From NCBI RefSeq assembly GCF_020510665.1, contig NZ_CP075187.1, forward strand, positions 888,501 to 952,500: a stretch of DNA of 64,000 nt, read 5' to 3'. Below the pieces are notes generated by a model, which searched no databases, had not been told where the DNA came from, and worked only from the letters and a program-made list of their open reading frames with translations. Of the stretch, positions 1 to 8,666 are shown piece after piece. The stretch is from Dechloromonas denitrificans (lineage in GTDB: Bacteria; Pseudomonadota; Gammaproteobacteria; Burkholderiales; Rhodocyclaceae). A program made the position numbers and the translations under genes. Numbering within the stretch: position 1 is the stretch's first letter; the number at the start of each line of letters is the position of its first letter.

Positions 1-1801
1 TGAGCACTGCGGTGCCGCTCGGTGCGACGTTCTCGACGATGACGCGTTTGACGACGGCGAGCTCGTCGACCGTGGTAATGAAATTCAGGCCAAGATGGTC
101 ACCGATACCGATATTGGTAATGACGGCGACGTCGCACATGTCGAAACCCAGGCCTTCACGCAGCACGCCGCCACGGGCCGTCTCGAAAACGGCAGCGTCG
201 ACGTCCGGGTGCATCAGTACATTGCGGGCGCTGCGCGGGCCGGAACAGTCGCCGCTGTCGATCCGGCGACCTTCGACATAAATGCCGTCGGTGCTGGTCA
301 TCCCGACACGCAGGTCATTGCTTTCGAAAATGCGGCCAATCAGGCGGCTGGTCGTCGTCTTGCCGTTGGTGCCGGCGATGGCCACGACCGGAATGCGGGC
401 ATTGTCACCATCCGGGAACATCATGCCGACAATCGCTTCACCGACCGGGCGGCCTTTGCCGAAGGACGGGTCGAGGTGCATGCGCAGGCCGGGGGCGGCA
501 TTGCATTCGACGATACCGCCACCTTGTTCTTCGAGCGGCTTGTGCATCGTGTCGCAGACGACATCGATGCCGCAGATGTCGAGGCCGACGGTTTGGGCGG
601 CGGCGACGGCAGCGGCAGCCAGTTCCGGATGCACGTCATCGGTCACGTCGGTAGCGGTGCCGCCGGTCGACAGATTGGCATTGTTGCGCAATACGACGCG
701 GACGCCACGTGGCGGAATGGTTTCGGCGCTGTAACCCTGCTCTTCAAGGCGGGCGAGGGCGATTTCATCGAAGCGGATCTTGGTCAGCGAGGTGGCGTGG
801 CCATCCGAGCGGCGCGGGTCGCTATTGACGATATTGACCAGCTCGCGGACGGTATGCGTGCCATCGCCGATGACCAGCGGTGGGTCGCGCCGGGCGGCGG
901 CGATCAGCTTGTCGCCGATGACCAGCAGGCGCCAGTCGTGGCCGGAGAGGAATTTCTCAACCATGATGTCGTCGCGGAACTCGATAGCGACGCGATAGGC
1001 GCGGCGGACCTGCTCCTCGGTCGTCAGATTGACCGAAATACCCTTGCCCTGATTGCCGTCCTGCGGCTTGACGACGACCGGCAGGCCGATTTCCTGAGCG
1101 GCAACCCAAGCGTCGTCTTCATCTTCGACCGGACGACCATGCGGTACGGCAACGCCCGAGGCGTGCAGCAGCTTCTTGGTCAGTTCCTTGTCCTGGGCAA
1201 TCGATTCGCCGATGGCGCTGGTCAGGCTGGTTTCAGCCGCCTGGATGCGCTTTTGCTTGCTGCCCCAGCCGAATTGAACCAGGCTGCCTTGCGTCAGGCG
1301 GCGGAAGGGAATGCCGCGGGCGATGGCGGCCGAAACGATGGCGCCGGTCGAGGGGCCAAGGCGAATATCTTCATCGAGATCGCGCAGTTCCTTCAGCGTG
1401 GCATCCAGATCGAAAGGCGTGTCATCGAGAGCGGACTGGCAGAGTTGTTCGGCGCGCTCGAAAGCCAGGCGGCCGACATCTTCCTCGGTGTATTCGACGA
1501 TGACCTGGTAAACACCTTGGTCAACCGTCTGTGCCGTGCGGCTGAAAGTGACCGGGCAGCCGGCTTGTGCTTGCAGGCCGAGCGCAGCGAATTCCAGCGC
1601 ATGGGCCATCGATACGGTATCGAGATGGTCCGAAGGAATCAGGTCGCCGAGTTCCGGAAAGCGTTCGCGCAGGCGGGCTTCGAAATTGGGCAGGTTGGCG
1701 ATGGCGCACTCGGCACCTTCGCAGGTGACGATGGCTTGAATGGCGGTATGCCGGCTCCACAAATTGGGGCCGCGCAGGGCGCGAATGCGGGAAACGTCCA
1801 T
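1..1801 (-). CDS. cphA: Cyanophycin synthetase CphA1, C-terminus beyond the window
   Basis: Cytoplasmic enzyme that makes the storage polymer cyanophycin from Asp and Arg with ATP. The visible 600 codons start MDVSRIRALRGPNLW, the usual CphA opening. They hold an N-terminal domain, an ATP-grasp domain (VVVKPQDGNQGKG) and the beginning of the Mur-ligase-like domain with an intact P-loop, GTNGKTTTSR, at about residue 475. CphA is normally about 870-900 residues, so roughly the last third (rest of the Mur-ligase part) is off the left edge. The start at 1801 lies 15 bases after the stop of the second cphA gene, so the two are co-transcribed. Family assignment is very secure; the end was not seen. 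Confidence 0.95.
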   Translation of the reverse strand, partial: MDVSRIRALRGPNLWSRHTAIQAIVTCEGAECAIANLPNFEARLRERFPELGDLIPSDHLDTVSMAHALEFAALGLQAQAGCPVTFSRTAQTVDQGVYQVIVEYTEEDVGRLAFERAEQLCQSALDDTPFDLDATLKELRDLDEDIRLGPSTGAIVSAAIARGIPFRRLTQGSLVQFGWGSKQKRIQAAETSLTSAIGESIAQDKELTKKLLHASGVAVPHGRPVEDEDDAWVAAQEIGLPVVVKPQDGNQGKGISVNLTTEEQVRRAYRVAIEFRDDIMVEKFLSGHDWRLLVIGDKLIAAARRDPPLVIGDGTHTVRELVNIVNSDPRRSDGHATSLTKIRFDEIALARLEEQGYSAETIPPRGVRVVLRNNANLSTGGTATDVTDDVHPELAAAAVAAAQTVGLDICGIDVVCDTMHKPLEEQGGGIVECNAAPGLRMHLDPSFGKGRPVGEAIVGMMFPDGDNARIPVVAIAGTNGKTTTSRLIGRIFESNDLRVGMTSTDGIYVEGRRIDSGDCSGPRSARNVLMHPDVDAAVFETARGGVLREGLGFDMCDVAVITNIGIGDHLGLNFITTVDELAVVKRVIVENVAPSGTAVL

Positions 1802-1816
1802 GACGCTTGGTCCTTG

Positions 1817-4072
1817 TTATTTTCGGCCGTTAGCCGGCTTTTTGGCAGGTTGCGATTTTTTGGCGCGCAGCAGGAGCAGAGCAGACGGATCGAGTTGTTC
1901 CAGCCCGAAAGTCTTGATCCCCGTCGTCAGCACTTCCTGGCTTAAATCCATGGCCCAGCCACCGGCGACGCCGGCCAGCAAGTTGGCGACCTGCTTGGGA
2001 GCCTTGGTTTTGCCGATATAGGGGGCATCAATCAGGCGGCAAAGACGGATTTCATCGCTGCCGTTGCGCAAGACAACCCGATTGTCGGCCACCGTGACGC
2101 CACGCTTGCCGGCGGCAAGGTGCGCGACAAAGGTCGGATTAGCCGGGTCGACCGCGAAAAGGACAACTTCGCCGTCGCACAGATCGGCAAAATCGGCGAC
2201 CAGTTCATCTTCTGCGTTGAGCACGGCATGACCGCTGGGCAGGACGACATCGACCTGGGTGCGGAAAATCGAGCGGTGGGTGGTGTAATACTCGCCGCCG
2301 GTCGGTTGGACATCCCAGCGTGACAGATCTTCGTCTTCCGGCACGATGTTGGTGACGATGCCGACCGAGCAACGGTCATAGGCCAGACCTTCGCCCAGAA
2401 TGACCGGCGCGCCGTTCTCGATCACCGCAGCCTGGACGGCGCGGTTGAGCAGCAGGCGACGACCGCCTTCCCAGTTGGCAGCATTGGTTTTCTGGACCTG
2501 GCGGCGGCCGAGGTAAATGCCGTCCTTGCAGGCCAGTCCGGCGTGCTGGCCGGAGAGGTAGATCAGGTGCGCGACCAGCTTGGCGACGGCATTCTTGCCG
2601 TGGGTGCCGGTGACGCCCACCAAGGGAATCCGACCGGTGGCGCTCGCGCCGAACAGGTTGTTGACGATGGCATGGCCGACCGGGCGCGGCTTGCCGATGC
2701 CGGGCTTGATGTGCATCAGCAGGCTGGGGCCGGCATTGACTTCGACAATCGCGCCGCCTTGTTCGCCGAGTGGCTTGGAAACGTCCTTGCAGACCAGATC
2801 GATGCCGGCAATGTCGAGGCCGACGACGCGGGCCGCAAGTGCAACAACCTGGGCTGTTTCGGGATGAACGTCGTCCGTGCAGTCGAAGGCATGGTTGGCA
2901 TTGCGCTGGATCAGCACTTCGCGGCCCTTGGCCGGGACGCTGTCGGCATCCAGGCCCTGGCGTTCGAGTTCGATCTTGGCGGCAGTGTCGATGCGGATGA
3001 TCGAGAGCGGATGCAATTCGGTCGTGCCACGCCGCGGGTCGATGTTGATCTGGCTGTCGATCAGGGCCTGGACGGAGGATTTGCCGTCGCCGGTGATGGT
3101 GATCAGGTCGCTGCGGTTGGCGGCGACCAGTTTGCCACCGACGACCAGCAGGCGGTGTTCGATGCCCTGGATCGAGCGTTCGACGAGGACGCCGGAGCCT
3201 TCTTCAACGGCAATGGCGTAGGCCTTGGCGACTTCTTCCTTGGTCGTCAGGTCGATGAACACGCCGCGGCCATGATTGCCGTCGGTCGGTTTGACGACGA
3301 CCGGCACGCCGATGTCTTCGGCGGCATCCCAGGCGTCGTCGGCGCTATCCACTTCGCGGCCTTCCGGCACCGGTACGCCAACCGAGGAAATCAGTTCCTT
3401 GGTCAGGTCCTTGTCGCGGGAAATCGTTTCGGCAATGGCGCTGGTCTGGTCGGTTTCGGCTGTCCAGATGCGGCGGGCCGAGGCGCCGTAGCCCAGTTGA
3501 ACGAGATTGCCGTCTTCGAGCAGGCGAATCGCCGGAATGCCGCGCGCTTCGCCGGCATTGACGATGGCGGCCGTCGATGGGCCGAGGTATTTGCGGTCGA
3601 CCCGGCGGCGCATGGTCGTGATCGCTTCGGCCATGTCGAAAGGCTTGTCTTCGACGGCGGCCATGATCAGGGCAATCCCGATGTCGAGCGCCGTGCGGGT
3701 GATGTCGTCCTGCCAGTTGCTGACGACCAGTTTGTAGACGCCCCGCGTTGTCGTTTCGCGAGTCCGTCCGAAGCCGTCGGGCAGGCCGCCCAGGGTCATC
3801 AGTTCAAGGGCGACGTGTTCAAGGACGTGGCCGATCCAGGTGCCTTCGTCGAGCCGGCGCAGGAAACCACCGTGTTCGCCGTAATTGCAGCGGTGCTCGA
3901 CCAGCGAGGGCAGCCAGGCTTTCAGGCGCTCTGTGAAGCCGGGCAGTTTGTTGCTCGGATAGTCTTCGAATTCGCCAATGTCGATCCAGGCTTCGAGGGC
4001 GGGCGGGTAGGTCCAGATGCTTGGGCCACGCAGGGAAATGATGTCCCGAATGATGATTTCTTTTTTGCTCAT
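1817..4072 (-). CDS. cphA2: Second, shorter cyanophycin synthetase (CphA2/CphA' type)
   Basis: A 751-residue homologue of the downstream cphA, starting MSKKEIIIRDIISLRGPSIW. It keeps the N-terminal domain and a good ATP-grasp domain (VVVKPTDGNHGRGVF), but it is about 120-150 residues shorter than full CphA and its Mur-ligase P-loop reads GTHGKNAVAK (about residue 490) instead of GTNGKTTT. Many proteobacteria carry such a shorter paralogue directly before cphA. The altered P-loop suggests the second, arginine-adding ATP site is weakened or lost, so the protein may work only with CphA1 or on a different substrate such as beta-Asp-Arg dipeptides (inference). First gene of the cphA pair; the 138 bases upstream must hold its promoter, and no strong ribosome site is seen before the ATG. 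Confidence 0.93.
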   Translation of the reverse strand: MSKKEIIIRDIISLRGPSIWTYPPALEAWIDIGEFEDYPSNKLPGFTERLKAWLPSLVEHRCNYGEHGGFLRRLDEGTWIGHVLEHVALELMTLGGLPDGFGRTRETTTRGVYKLVVSNWQDDITRTALDIGIALIMAAVEDKPFDMAEAITTMRRRVDRKYLGPSTAAIVNAGEARGIPAIRLLEDGNLVQLGYGASARRIWTAETDQTSAIAETISRDKDLTKELISSVGVPVPEGREVDSADDAWDAAEDIGVPVVVKPTDGNHGRGVFIDLTTKEEVAKAYAIAVEEGSGVLVERSIQGIEHRLLVVGGKLVAANRSDLITITGDGKSSVQALIDSQINIDPRRGTTELHPLSIIRIDTAAKIELERQGLDADSVPAKGREVLIQRNANHAFDCTDDVHPETAQVVALAARVVGLDIAGIDLVCKDVSKPLGEQGGAIVEVNAGPSLLMHIKPGIGKPRPVGHAIVNNLFGASATGRIPLVGVTGTHGKNAVAKLVAHLIYLSGQHAGLACKDGIYLGRRQVQKTNAANWEGGRRLLLNRAVQAAVIENGAPVILGEGLAYDRCSVGIVTNIVPEDEDLSRWDVQPTGGEYYTTHRSIFRTQVDVVLPSGHAVLNAEDELVADFADLCDGEVVLFAVDPANPTFVAHLAAGKRGVTVADNRVVLRNGSDEIRLCRLIDAPYIGKTKAPKQVANLLAGVAGGWAMDLSQEVLTTGIKTFGLEQLDPSALLLLRAKKSQPAKKPANGRK

Positions 4073-4210
4073 ACTTGTATCGCCCGGCTCCGTTCCACGG
4101 TCAAAGTTTGTTATTGGGGCAGTTGTGAATTATTAACGCTTTCAGCGGAGGATGGATTACCGGCGACAAAAAAATGTCACACATCGCTACAACCCGTCAC
4201 ATCCGTTGGT

Positions 4211-4681
4211 TTAGAGAAAGCGGTCAAGCAGTTTGCGGCTATGGCGGTCAAGCTGGCTCATGTCGCGTACCAGAAACTGGATACCGTGGGTGTCGGCAAT
4301 CAGCAGGCGGCTGGCGCTCAAACGGCGGATGTCTTCTTCCCCCTTGAGGATCAACTCGGTGCTGCCGCGGTCGGTCAGCACCTGCCAGGTGCTGGGGCAG
4401 GCAAAGCTGGAGACTTCGGTGATGCCCCTGATTTCAGGGACGAATTCGCGACTGGCCAGTTCTTCTTCGAGCAGCGCACCGATCGGGGCGGGCAGGTCGG
4501 CCAGGTTTTCGATCCACGCGACTTCGTGGCCTTCGTAATTGACCAGGGACAAGCCTTCGTCGGGGGCGGCGATCGGAAAGGCACGCACGGGCGTGATGCC
4601 TTCATGACGGTCACCGTTTTCGGCAATGAAAACCAGTTGACCGTAGGCATCGCGCAAAAGCTGAAAGGAGCAATTCGACAT
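4211..4681 (-). CDS. DUF1854 protein associated with cyanophycin metabolism
   Basis: A 156-residue soluble protein beginning MSNCSFQLLRDAYGQLVF. It matches the DUF1854 family, which is repeatedly found beside cyanophycin genes and an ABC exporter; its biochemical role is unknown. No signal peptide, membrane segment or catalytic motif is visible. It starts 12 bases after the stop of the ABC transporter on the same strand, so the two are surely co-transcribed, and it lies 138 bases before cphA2. The pairing suggests a regulatory or substrate-delivery role for the transporter (inference). Confidence 0.8.
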   Translation of the reverse strand: MSNCSFQLLRDAYGQLVFIAENGDRHEGITPVRAFPIAAPDEGLSLVNYEGHEVAWIENLADLPAPIGALLEEELASREFVPEIRGITEVSSFACPSTWQVLTDRGSTELILKGEEDIRRLSASRLLIADTHGIQFLVRDMSQLDRHSRKLLDRFL

Positions 4682-4693
4682 GGGTGTTATTTC

Positions 4694-6988
4694 TCAGACC
4701 GTGACGGTTTTCGGGAGGTCGGGGGTGCGCGGTAGTTCCGGCTCGGTGTCCACATTGCGCGCCTGGGCCTGATACAACTTGTAGTAATGCCCTTCGATGG
4801 CCATCAACTGGTCATGATTGCCGATTTCGACGATCTGGCCACGATCCATGACGACCAGCCGGTCGGCCTTGCGCAGCGTGCTCAGGCGGTGGGCGATGGC
4901 GATGGTGGTGCGGCCCTTGACCAGATTGTCGAGCGCCTTCTGGATTTCCTTCTCGGTTTCGGTGTCGACCGCGGAAGTGGCCTCGTCGAGGATCAGGATG
5001 CGCGGGTCGATCAACAGGGCGCGGGCGATCGAGATACGCTGGCGTTCGCCGCCGGACAGCCCCTGGCCGCGTTCGCCGACCAGCGAATCGTAGCCGTGCG
5101 GCAGGCGCAGGATGAACTCGTGGGCGTGCGCGGCGCGGGCGGCGGCGATGATTTCCTGGCGCGTCGCCTGCGGCTTGCCGTAGGCGATGTTGTCGGCGAT
5201 GGTGCCGAAGAAGAGGAAGGGCTCTTGCAGCACCAGGCCGATGTGCTGGCGGAATTCGGCCACCGGCACGGAGCGGACATCGACGCCGTCGATCAGCACC
5301 TGGCCTTCGGACACGTCGTAGAAGCGGCAGATCAGATTGACCAGCGTGGATTTGCCGGAGCCGGAGTGGCCGACCAGACCGATCATCTCGCCGGGCTGGA
5401 TGACCAGATCGACGTCACGCGTCACTGAGCGGGTACCGTAGCGGAAGCTGGCTTTTTTCAACTCAAGCCGGCCGGTGACCTTGTCGAGGTGAACCGGGTT
5501 GCTCGGTTCAGGCACGCTGGAAACGTGGTCGAGGATGTCGAAAATCCGCTTGGTGCTGGAGGCGGCGCGTTGCGTGGCCGAAACGATGCGGCTCATCGAA
5601 TCCAGGCGGGTGTAGAAGCGGCCGATGTAGGCGAGGAAGGCGGTGAGCACACCGACCGAGCTGTCGCCCTTGGAAATCTGCCAGATGCCGAAGATCCATA
5701 CGACGAGCAGGCCGATTTCGGTGAGCAGCGTGACGGTTGGCGTGAACAGCGACCAGGTCTTGTTCAGCTTGTCGTTCATCTGCAGGTTGTGCTCGTTGGC
5801 GGCGCGGAAACGCTCGCCTTCGCGCTTTTCCTGGGCAAAGGCCTTGACGACGCGGATGCCGGGGATGGTATCGGCCAGCACGTTGGTCACTTCGGCCCAG
5901 ACGCGGTCGATTTTCTCGAAACCGGTGCGCAGTTTTTCACGTACGTAATGGATCAGCCAGCCGATGATCGGCAGCGGCAGCAGCGTAACCAGCGCCAGCC
6001 ACGGGTTGATGCTGAACAGGATGACGGCGGTCATGCCGATCATCAGCACATCGGTGGCGAAGTTGAGCAAGTCGAGCGAGAGGAAGATGTTGATCCGGTC
6101 GGTTTCGTTGCCGATCCGCGCCATCAGGTCGCCGGTGCGCTTGCCGCCGAAGTATTCGAGCGACAGACCGAGCAGGTGGTCGTAGGTCTGCGTGCGCAGG
6201 TCGCGGCCCATGCGCTCGGAAACCAGCGACAGGATGTAGGTGCGAATCCAGCCGAGCACCCAGGCGAGCAGCGCTGCGCCGAACAGGCCGCCGAGGTACA
6301 TCGAGACCAGCGGCCAGTCGATCGGTTTGCCGTTCTGGAAGGGGATCAGCACGTTGTCCATCAACGGCATGGTCAGATAGGGCGGGACCAGCGTTGCTGC
6401 GGTCGACGCCAGGGTCAGGGCAAAACCGAAGAACAGTTGCCAGCGATAGGGGCGGGCAAAGCGCCATAGCCGGAACAGCGTCCAGGTCGATGGGGCAACG
6501 CTCGATTCACGGTTGCATACCGGGCATTCCTCTTCGCCGGGCGGCAACTGCACCTTGCATTTCGGGCAACAATCCTCGGTAGACCGCAGTACCGGCTGGC
6601 CCTTGGCAACGCTGTCGCGATGCAGGTTGAATTCATTGATGACACGCAATGCGGTGAGGTTCTTGGCCAGCGTGTAGCGCCACGTTGCGAGCCGGCCATC
6701 GGTGTCGACCAACTCAAGTGCGCCGACACCCGCATGATCGTGGTGATCCAGTGTCAGCCCCTCGCGCAGCGGCCACTCTTCGGCACGGGTCTGGCCGGGC
6801 GCAAATGCCAGCAGGCGTCGGTTGGTGACAAGGACGAGGCCGGATGAAAATTGCAAACGACTGTCGAGGTCAATTTCAAGCCAGGCCTGGATCTTTTCGT
6901 CGCTTGCCAGTTTAGGCTCGACTTCAGCGGCCCAGCGACCGGGCAACGCCAGCTCGGTGCTGGCAAGGGTGTTTGCTTTTGGGGTCAT
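4694..6988 (-). CDS. ABC exporter (fused permease-ATPase) with zinc ribbon, cyanophycin-associated
   Basis: A 764-residue half-transporter. An N-terminal domain of about 140 residues, unlike ordinary exporters, is followed by a zinc-ribbon-like motif (CPKC...CPVC, about residues 140-165), a six-helix membrane domain (about 175-460) and an ATPase with Walker A GHSGSGKST, signature LSGGERQ and Walker B ILILDEATS. The family is recurrently linked to cyanophycin genes; the substrate is unknown. The ATG at 6988 was preferred over an in-frame TTG at 7006. Six bases upstream of that ATG is TATACT, a good -10 element that would give a leaderless message, though the -35 is poor. The truncated receiver gene ends 30 bases upstream on the same strand. 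Confidence 0.85.
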   Translation of the reverse strand: MTPKANTLASTELALPGRWAAEVEPKLASDEKIQAWLEIDLDSRLQFSSGLVLVTNRRLLAFAPGQTRAEEWPLREGLTLDHHDHAGVGALELVDTDGRLATWRYTLAKNLTALRVINEFNLHRDSVAKGQPVLRSTEDCCPKCKVQLPPGEEECPVCNRESSVAPSTWTLFRLWRFARPYRWQLFFGFALTLASTAATLVPPYLTMPLMDNVLIPFQNGKPIDWPLVSMYLGGLFGAALLAWVLGWIRTYILSLVSERMGRDLRTQTYDHLLGLSLEYFGGKRTGDLMARIGNETDRINIFLSLDLLNFATDVLMIGMTAVILFSINPWLALVTLLPLPIIGWLIHYVREKLRTGFEKIDRVWAEVTNVLADTIPGIRVVKAFAQEKREGERFRAANEHNLQMNDKLNKTWSLFTPTVTLLTEIGLLVVWIFGIWQISKGDSSVGVLTAFLAYIGRFYTRLDSMSRIVSATQRAASSTKRIFDILDHVSSVPEPSNPVHLDKVTGRLELKKASFRYGTRSVTRDVDLVIQPGEMIGLVGHSGSGKSTLVNLICRFYDVSEGQVLIDGVDVRSVPVAEFRQHIGLVLQEPFLFFGTIADNIAYGKPQATRQEIIAAARAAHAHEFILRLPHGYDSLVGERGQGLSGGERQRISIARALLIDPRILILDEATSAVDTETEKEIQKALDNLVKGRTTIAIAHRLSTLRKADRLVVMDRGQIVEIGNHDQLMAIEGHYYKLYQAQARNVDTEPELPRTPDLPKTVTV

Positions 6989-7018
6989 CCGGCCAGTATA
7001 CCGCAACGCATCCGGCGG

Positions 7019-7372
7019 CTATTGAATCAGCGTGCGCAAGAGGTCTTCGCGGCATTTCAGACGGATGCTGGAGCGGTCGGAAACGTCGGTGATCATGATG
7101 AATGGCACCCTGGTCAGTGTGCTGTCCGACATGACGCTGGATAGCAGGTCGAAACCGTTGGTTTTCGGCATTTCCAGATCGCTGATGATCAAGTCAGGCG
7201 ATAGATACTGCGCTTTTTGGTAGCCTTCAAGGCCGTCGTGCGCCATCTCGACAGCGCAGCCCATATGACGAAGAATGGCCAAAACTCCTTCGTGCATCGA
7301 GGCAGAGTCGTCGACAACCAGCACTCGGGCCAGCGGCGTATCGCCGGATTGTTCTGGGCGGAGGGTTTCCAT
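7019..7372 (-). CDS. CheY-like receiver protein, short at the C-terminus
   Basis: A 117-residue single-domain response regulator. The acidic pair (VVDDSASMHEG), the phospho-acceptor Asp in LIISDLEMPKTNG and the Thr in PFIMITDVSD are all present. After that strand only about 20 residues remain, so the conserved Lys-Pro of beta-5 and most of alpha-5 are missing. It may be a decayed receiver or an unusual one; no clear frameshift was found. It lies 30 bases upstream of the ABC exporter on the same strand and is divergent from nirJ. No kinase or output domain is nearby, so the partner is unknown. Confidence 0.7.
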   Translation of the reverse strand: METLRPEQSGDTPLARVLVVDDSASMHEGVLAILRHMGCAVEMAHDGLEGYQKAQYLSPDLIISDLEMPKTNGFDLLSSVMSDSTLTRVPFIMITDVSDRSSIRLKCREDLLRTLIQ

Positions 7373-7457
7373 GATTTTGCCAGTGGGTTTGGCGTTGTTA
7401 TTTTGGTTATATTTTTAATTTTCGAAATGCCCGGGGCGGGCATAAGGTCTTTCTCCG

Positions 7458-7499
7458 TTGATGCACGTCAAGGCTTGGCTTCCGGCCTTCGGGTGCAAT
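7458..7499 (+). promoter_or_regulatory. Predicted FNR/Dnr-dependent promoter of nirJ-nirN
   Basis: TTGATGCACGTCAA at 7458-7471 matches the FNR consensus TTGAT-N4-ATCAA at 9 of 10 positions. A -10-like TGCAAT lies at 7494-7499. This puts the box centre about 41 bases before the expected start of transcription, the class II activator position, and leaves a leader of about 20 bases to the nirJ ATG. Confidence 0.65.
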
Positions 7500-7526
7500 A
7501 GCGCCAACACTTTTTGAAGGCATTTC

Positions 7527-8666
7527 ATGTTCCGAATCTCCCAGTACATGCAGGAAATCGCCGAGCCAAGTCCGCTCGGTCCGAAGCGCAATCCGCCCGG
7601 CCCGGTGGTGATCTGGAACCTGATTCGCCGTTGCAATCTGACTTGCAAACATTGTTATTCGATTTCGGCCGACACCAATTTCCCCGGTGAACTGACGACC
7701 GAGCAGGTTTATACGGTCATGGACGACCTCAAAGGTTTCCATGTGCCGGTGCTTATCCTCTCCGGCGGCGAGCCGCTGCTGCGCCCGGATATCTACGACA
7801 TCGCCAAGCGCGCCAAGGCCAAGGGGTTTTACGTTGGCCTGTCGTCGAATGGCACGCTGATCGACGAAAACAATATCGGCCAGATCGCCGAGTGCGATTT
7901 CAACTATGTCGGCGTTTCGCTCGACGGCATCCGTGAAACGCACGACAAATTCCGCCGCATGGACGGCGCTTTCGAGGCTTCGCTGAAAGGCATCCGCCTG
8001 TGCCGTGATCTCGGCCTGAAGATCGGCGTACGTTTCACCATGACGCAGGACAACGCCCACGACCTGCCCGGCCTGCTCAAGCTGGTCGAAGACGAGGGAA
8101 TCGACCGTTTCTATTTCTCGCATTTGAACTATGCCGGGCGCGGTAACAAAAATCGCAAGGACGATGCCCAGCACAAGCTGACGCGCTGGGCGATGGACCT
8201 GCTCTTCGACACCTGCTGGGAATACAAGCAGCGTGGGCTGGAGAAAGAGTTCACCACGGGCAACAACGATGCTGACGGCGTTTACTTTCTGCACTGGGTG
8301 CGTCGCCGTTTTCCGGACAAGGCGGCACACGTCGAGGCCAAGCTGCGCCAGTGGGGCGGTAATTCATCGGGCGTCAATGTCGCCAACATCGACAATCTGG
8401 GCAACGTGCACCCGGACACCATGTGGTGGCATCACAAGCTCGGCAATGTGAAGGATCGGCCGTTTTCGGAAATCTGGCCGGATACGTCGGACGAACTGAT
8501 GGCCGGCCTCAAGCAGCACCCGCGGGCCGTCAAGGGGCGTTGCGGCGAATGTGCCTACCTCGGGATCTGCAACGGCAACACCCGTGTGCGCGCCCAGCAA
8601 ATGACCGGCGATGCCTGGGCGGAAGATCCGGGCTGTTATCTGGTCGATGAGGAAATCGGGTTATGA
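7527..8666 (+). CDS. nirJ: Heme d1 biosynthesis radical SAM protein NirJ
   Basis: Radical SAM enzyme that removes propionate side chains from a heme d1 precursor for the cd1 nitrite reductase. At 379 residues it has family length. The SAM cluster motif is C36-x3-C40-x2-C43 (RRCNLTCKHCYS), followed by SGGEPLL. A C-terminal SPASM-like cysteine set (CGECAYLGIC plus a later Cys) would bind an auxiliary cluster. GAAGG lies before the ATG. The gene overlaps nirN by four bases (ATGA), so they form one unit, read from a promoter with a strong FNR-type box. nirS and the other heme d1 genes are not in the window. Confidence 0.92.
   Translation: MFRISQYMQEIAEPSPLGPKRNPPGPVVIWNLIRRCNLTCKHCYSISADTNFPGELTTEQVYTVMDDLKGFHVPVLILSGGEPLLRPDIYDIAKRAKAKGFYVGLSSNGTLIDENNIGQIAECDFNYVGVSLDGIRETHDKFRRMDGAFEASLKGIRLCRDLGLKIGVRFTMTQDNAHDLPGLLKLVEDEGIDRFYFSHLNYAGRGNKNRKDDAQHKLTRWAMDLLFDTCWEYKQRGLEKEFTTGNNDADGVYFLHWVRRRFPDKAAHVEAKLRQWGGNSSGVNVANIDNLGNVHPDTMWWHHKLGNVKDRPFSEIWPDTSDELMAGLKQHPRAVKGRCGECAYLGICNGNTRVRAQQMTGDAWAEDPGCYLVDEEIGL

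Noticed and set aside
95..4735. Long plus-strand open frames (616 and 730 codons) over the cyanophycin synthetases
   Set aside because: They are antisense shadows of well-conserved cphA genes in high-GC DNA and match no family.
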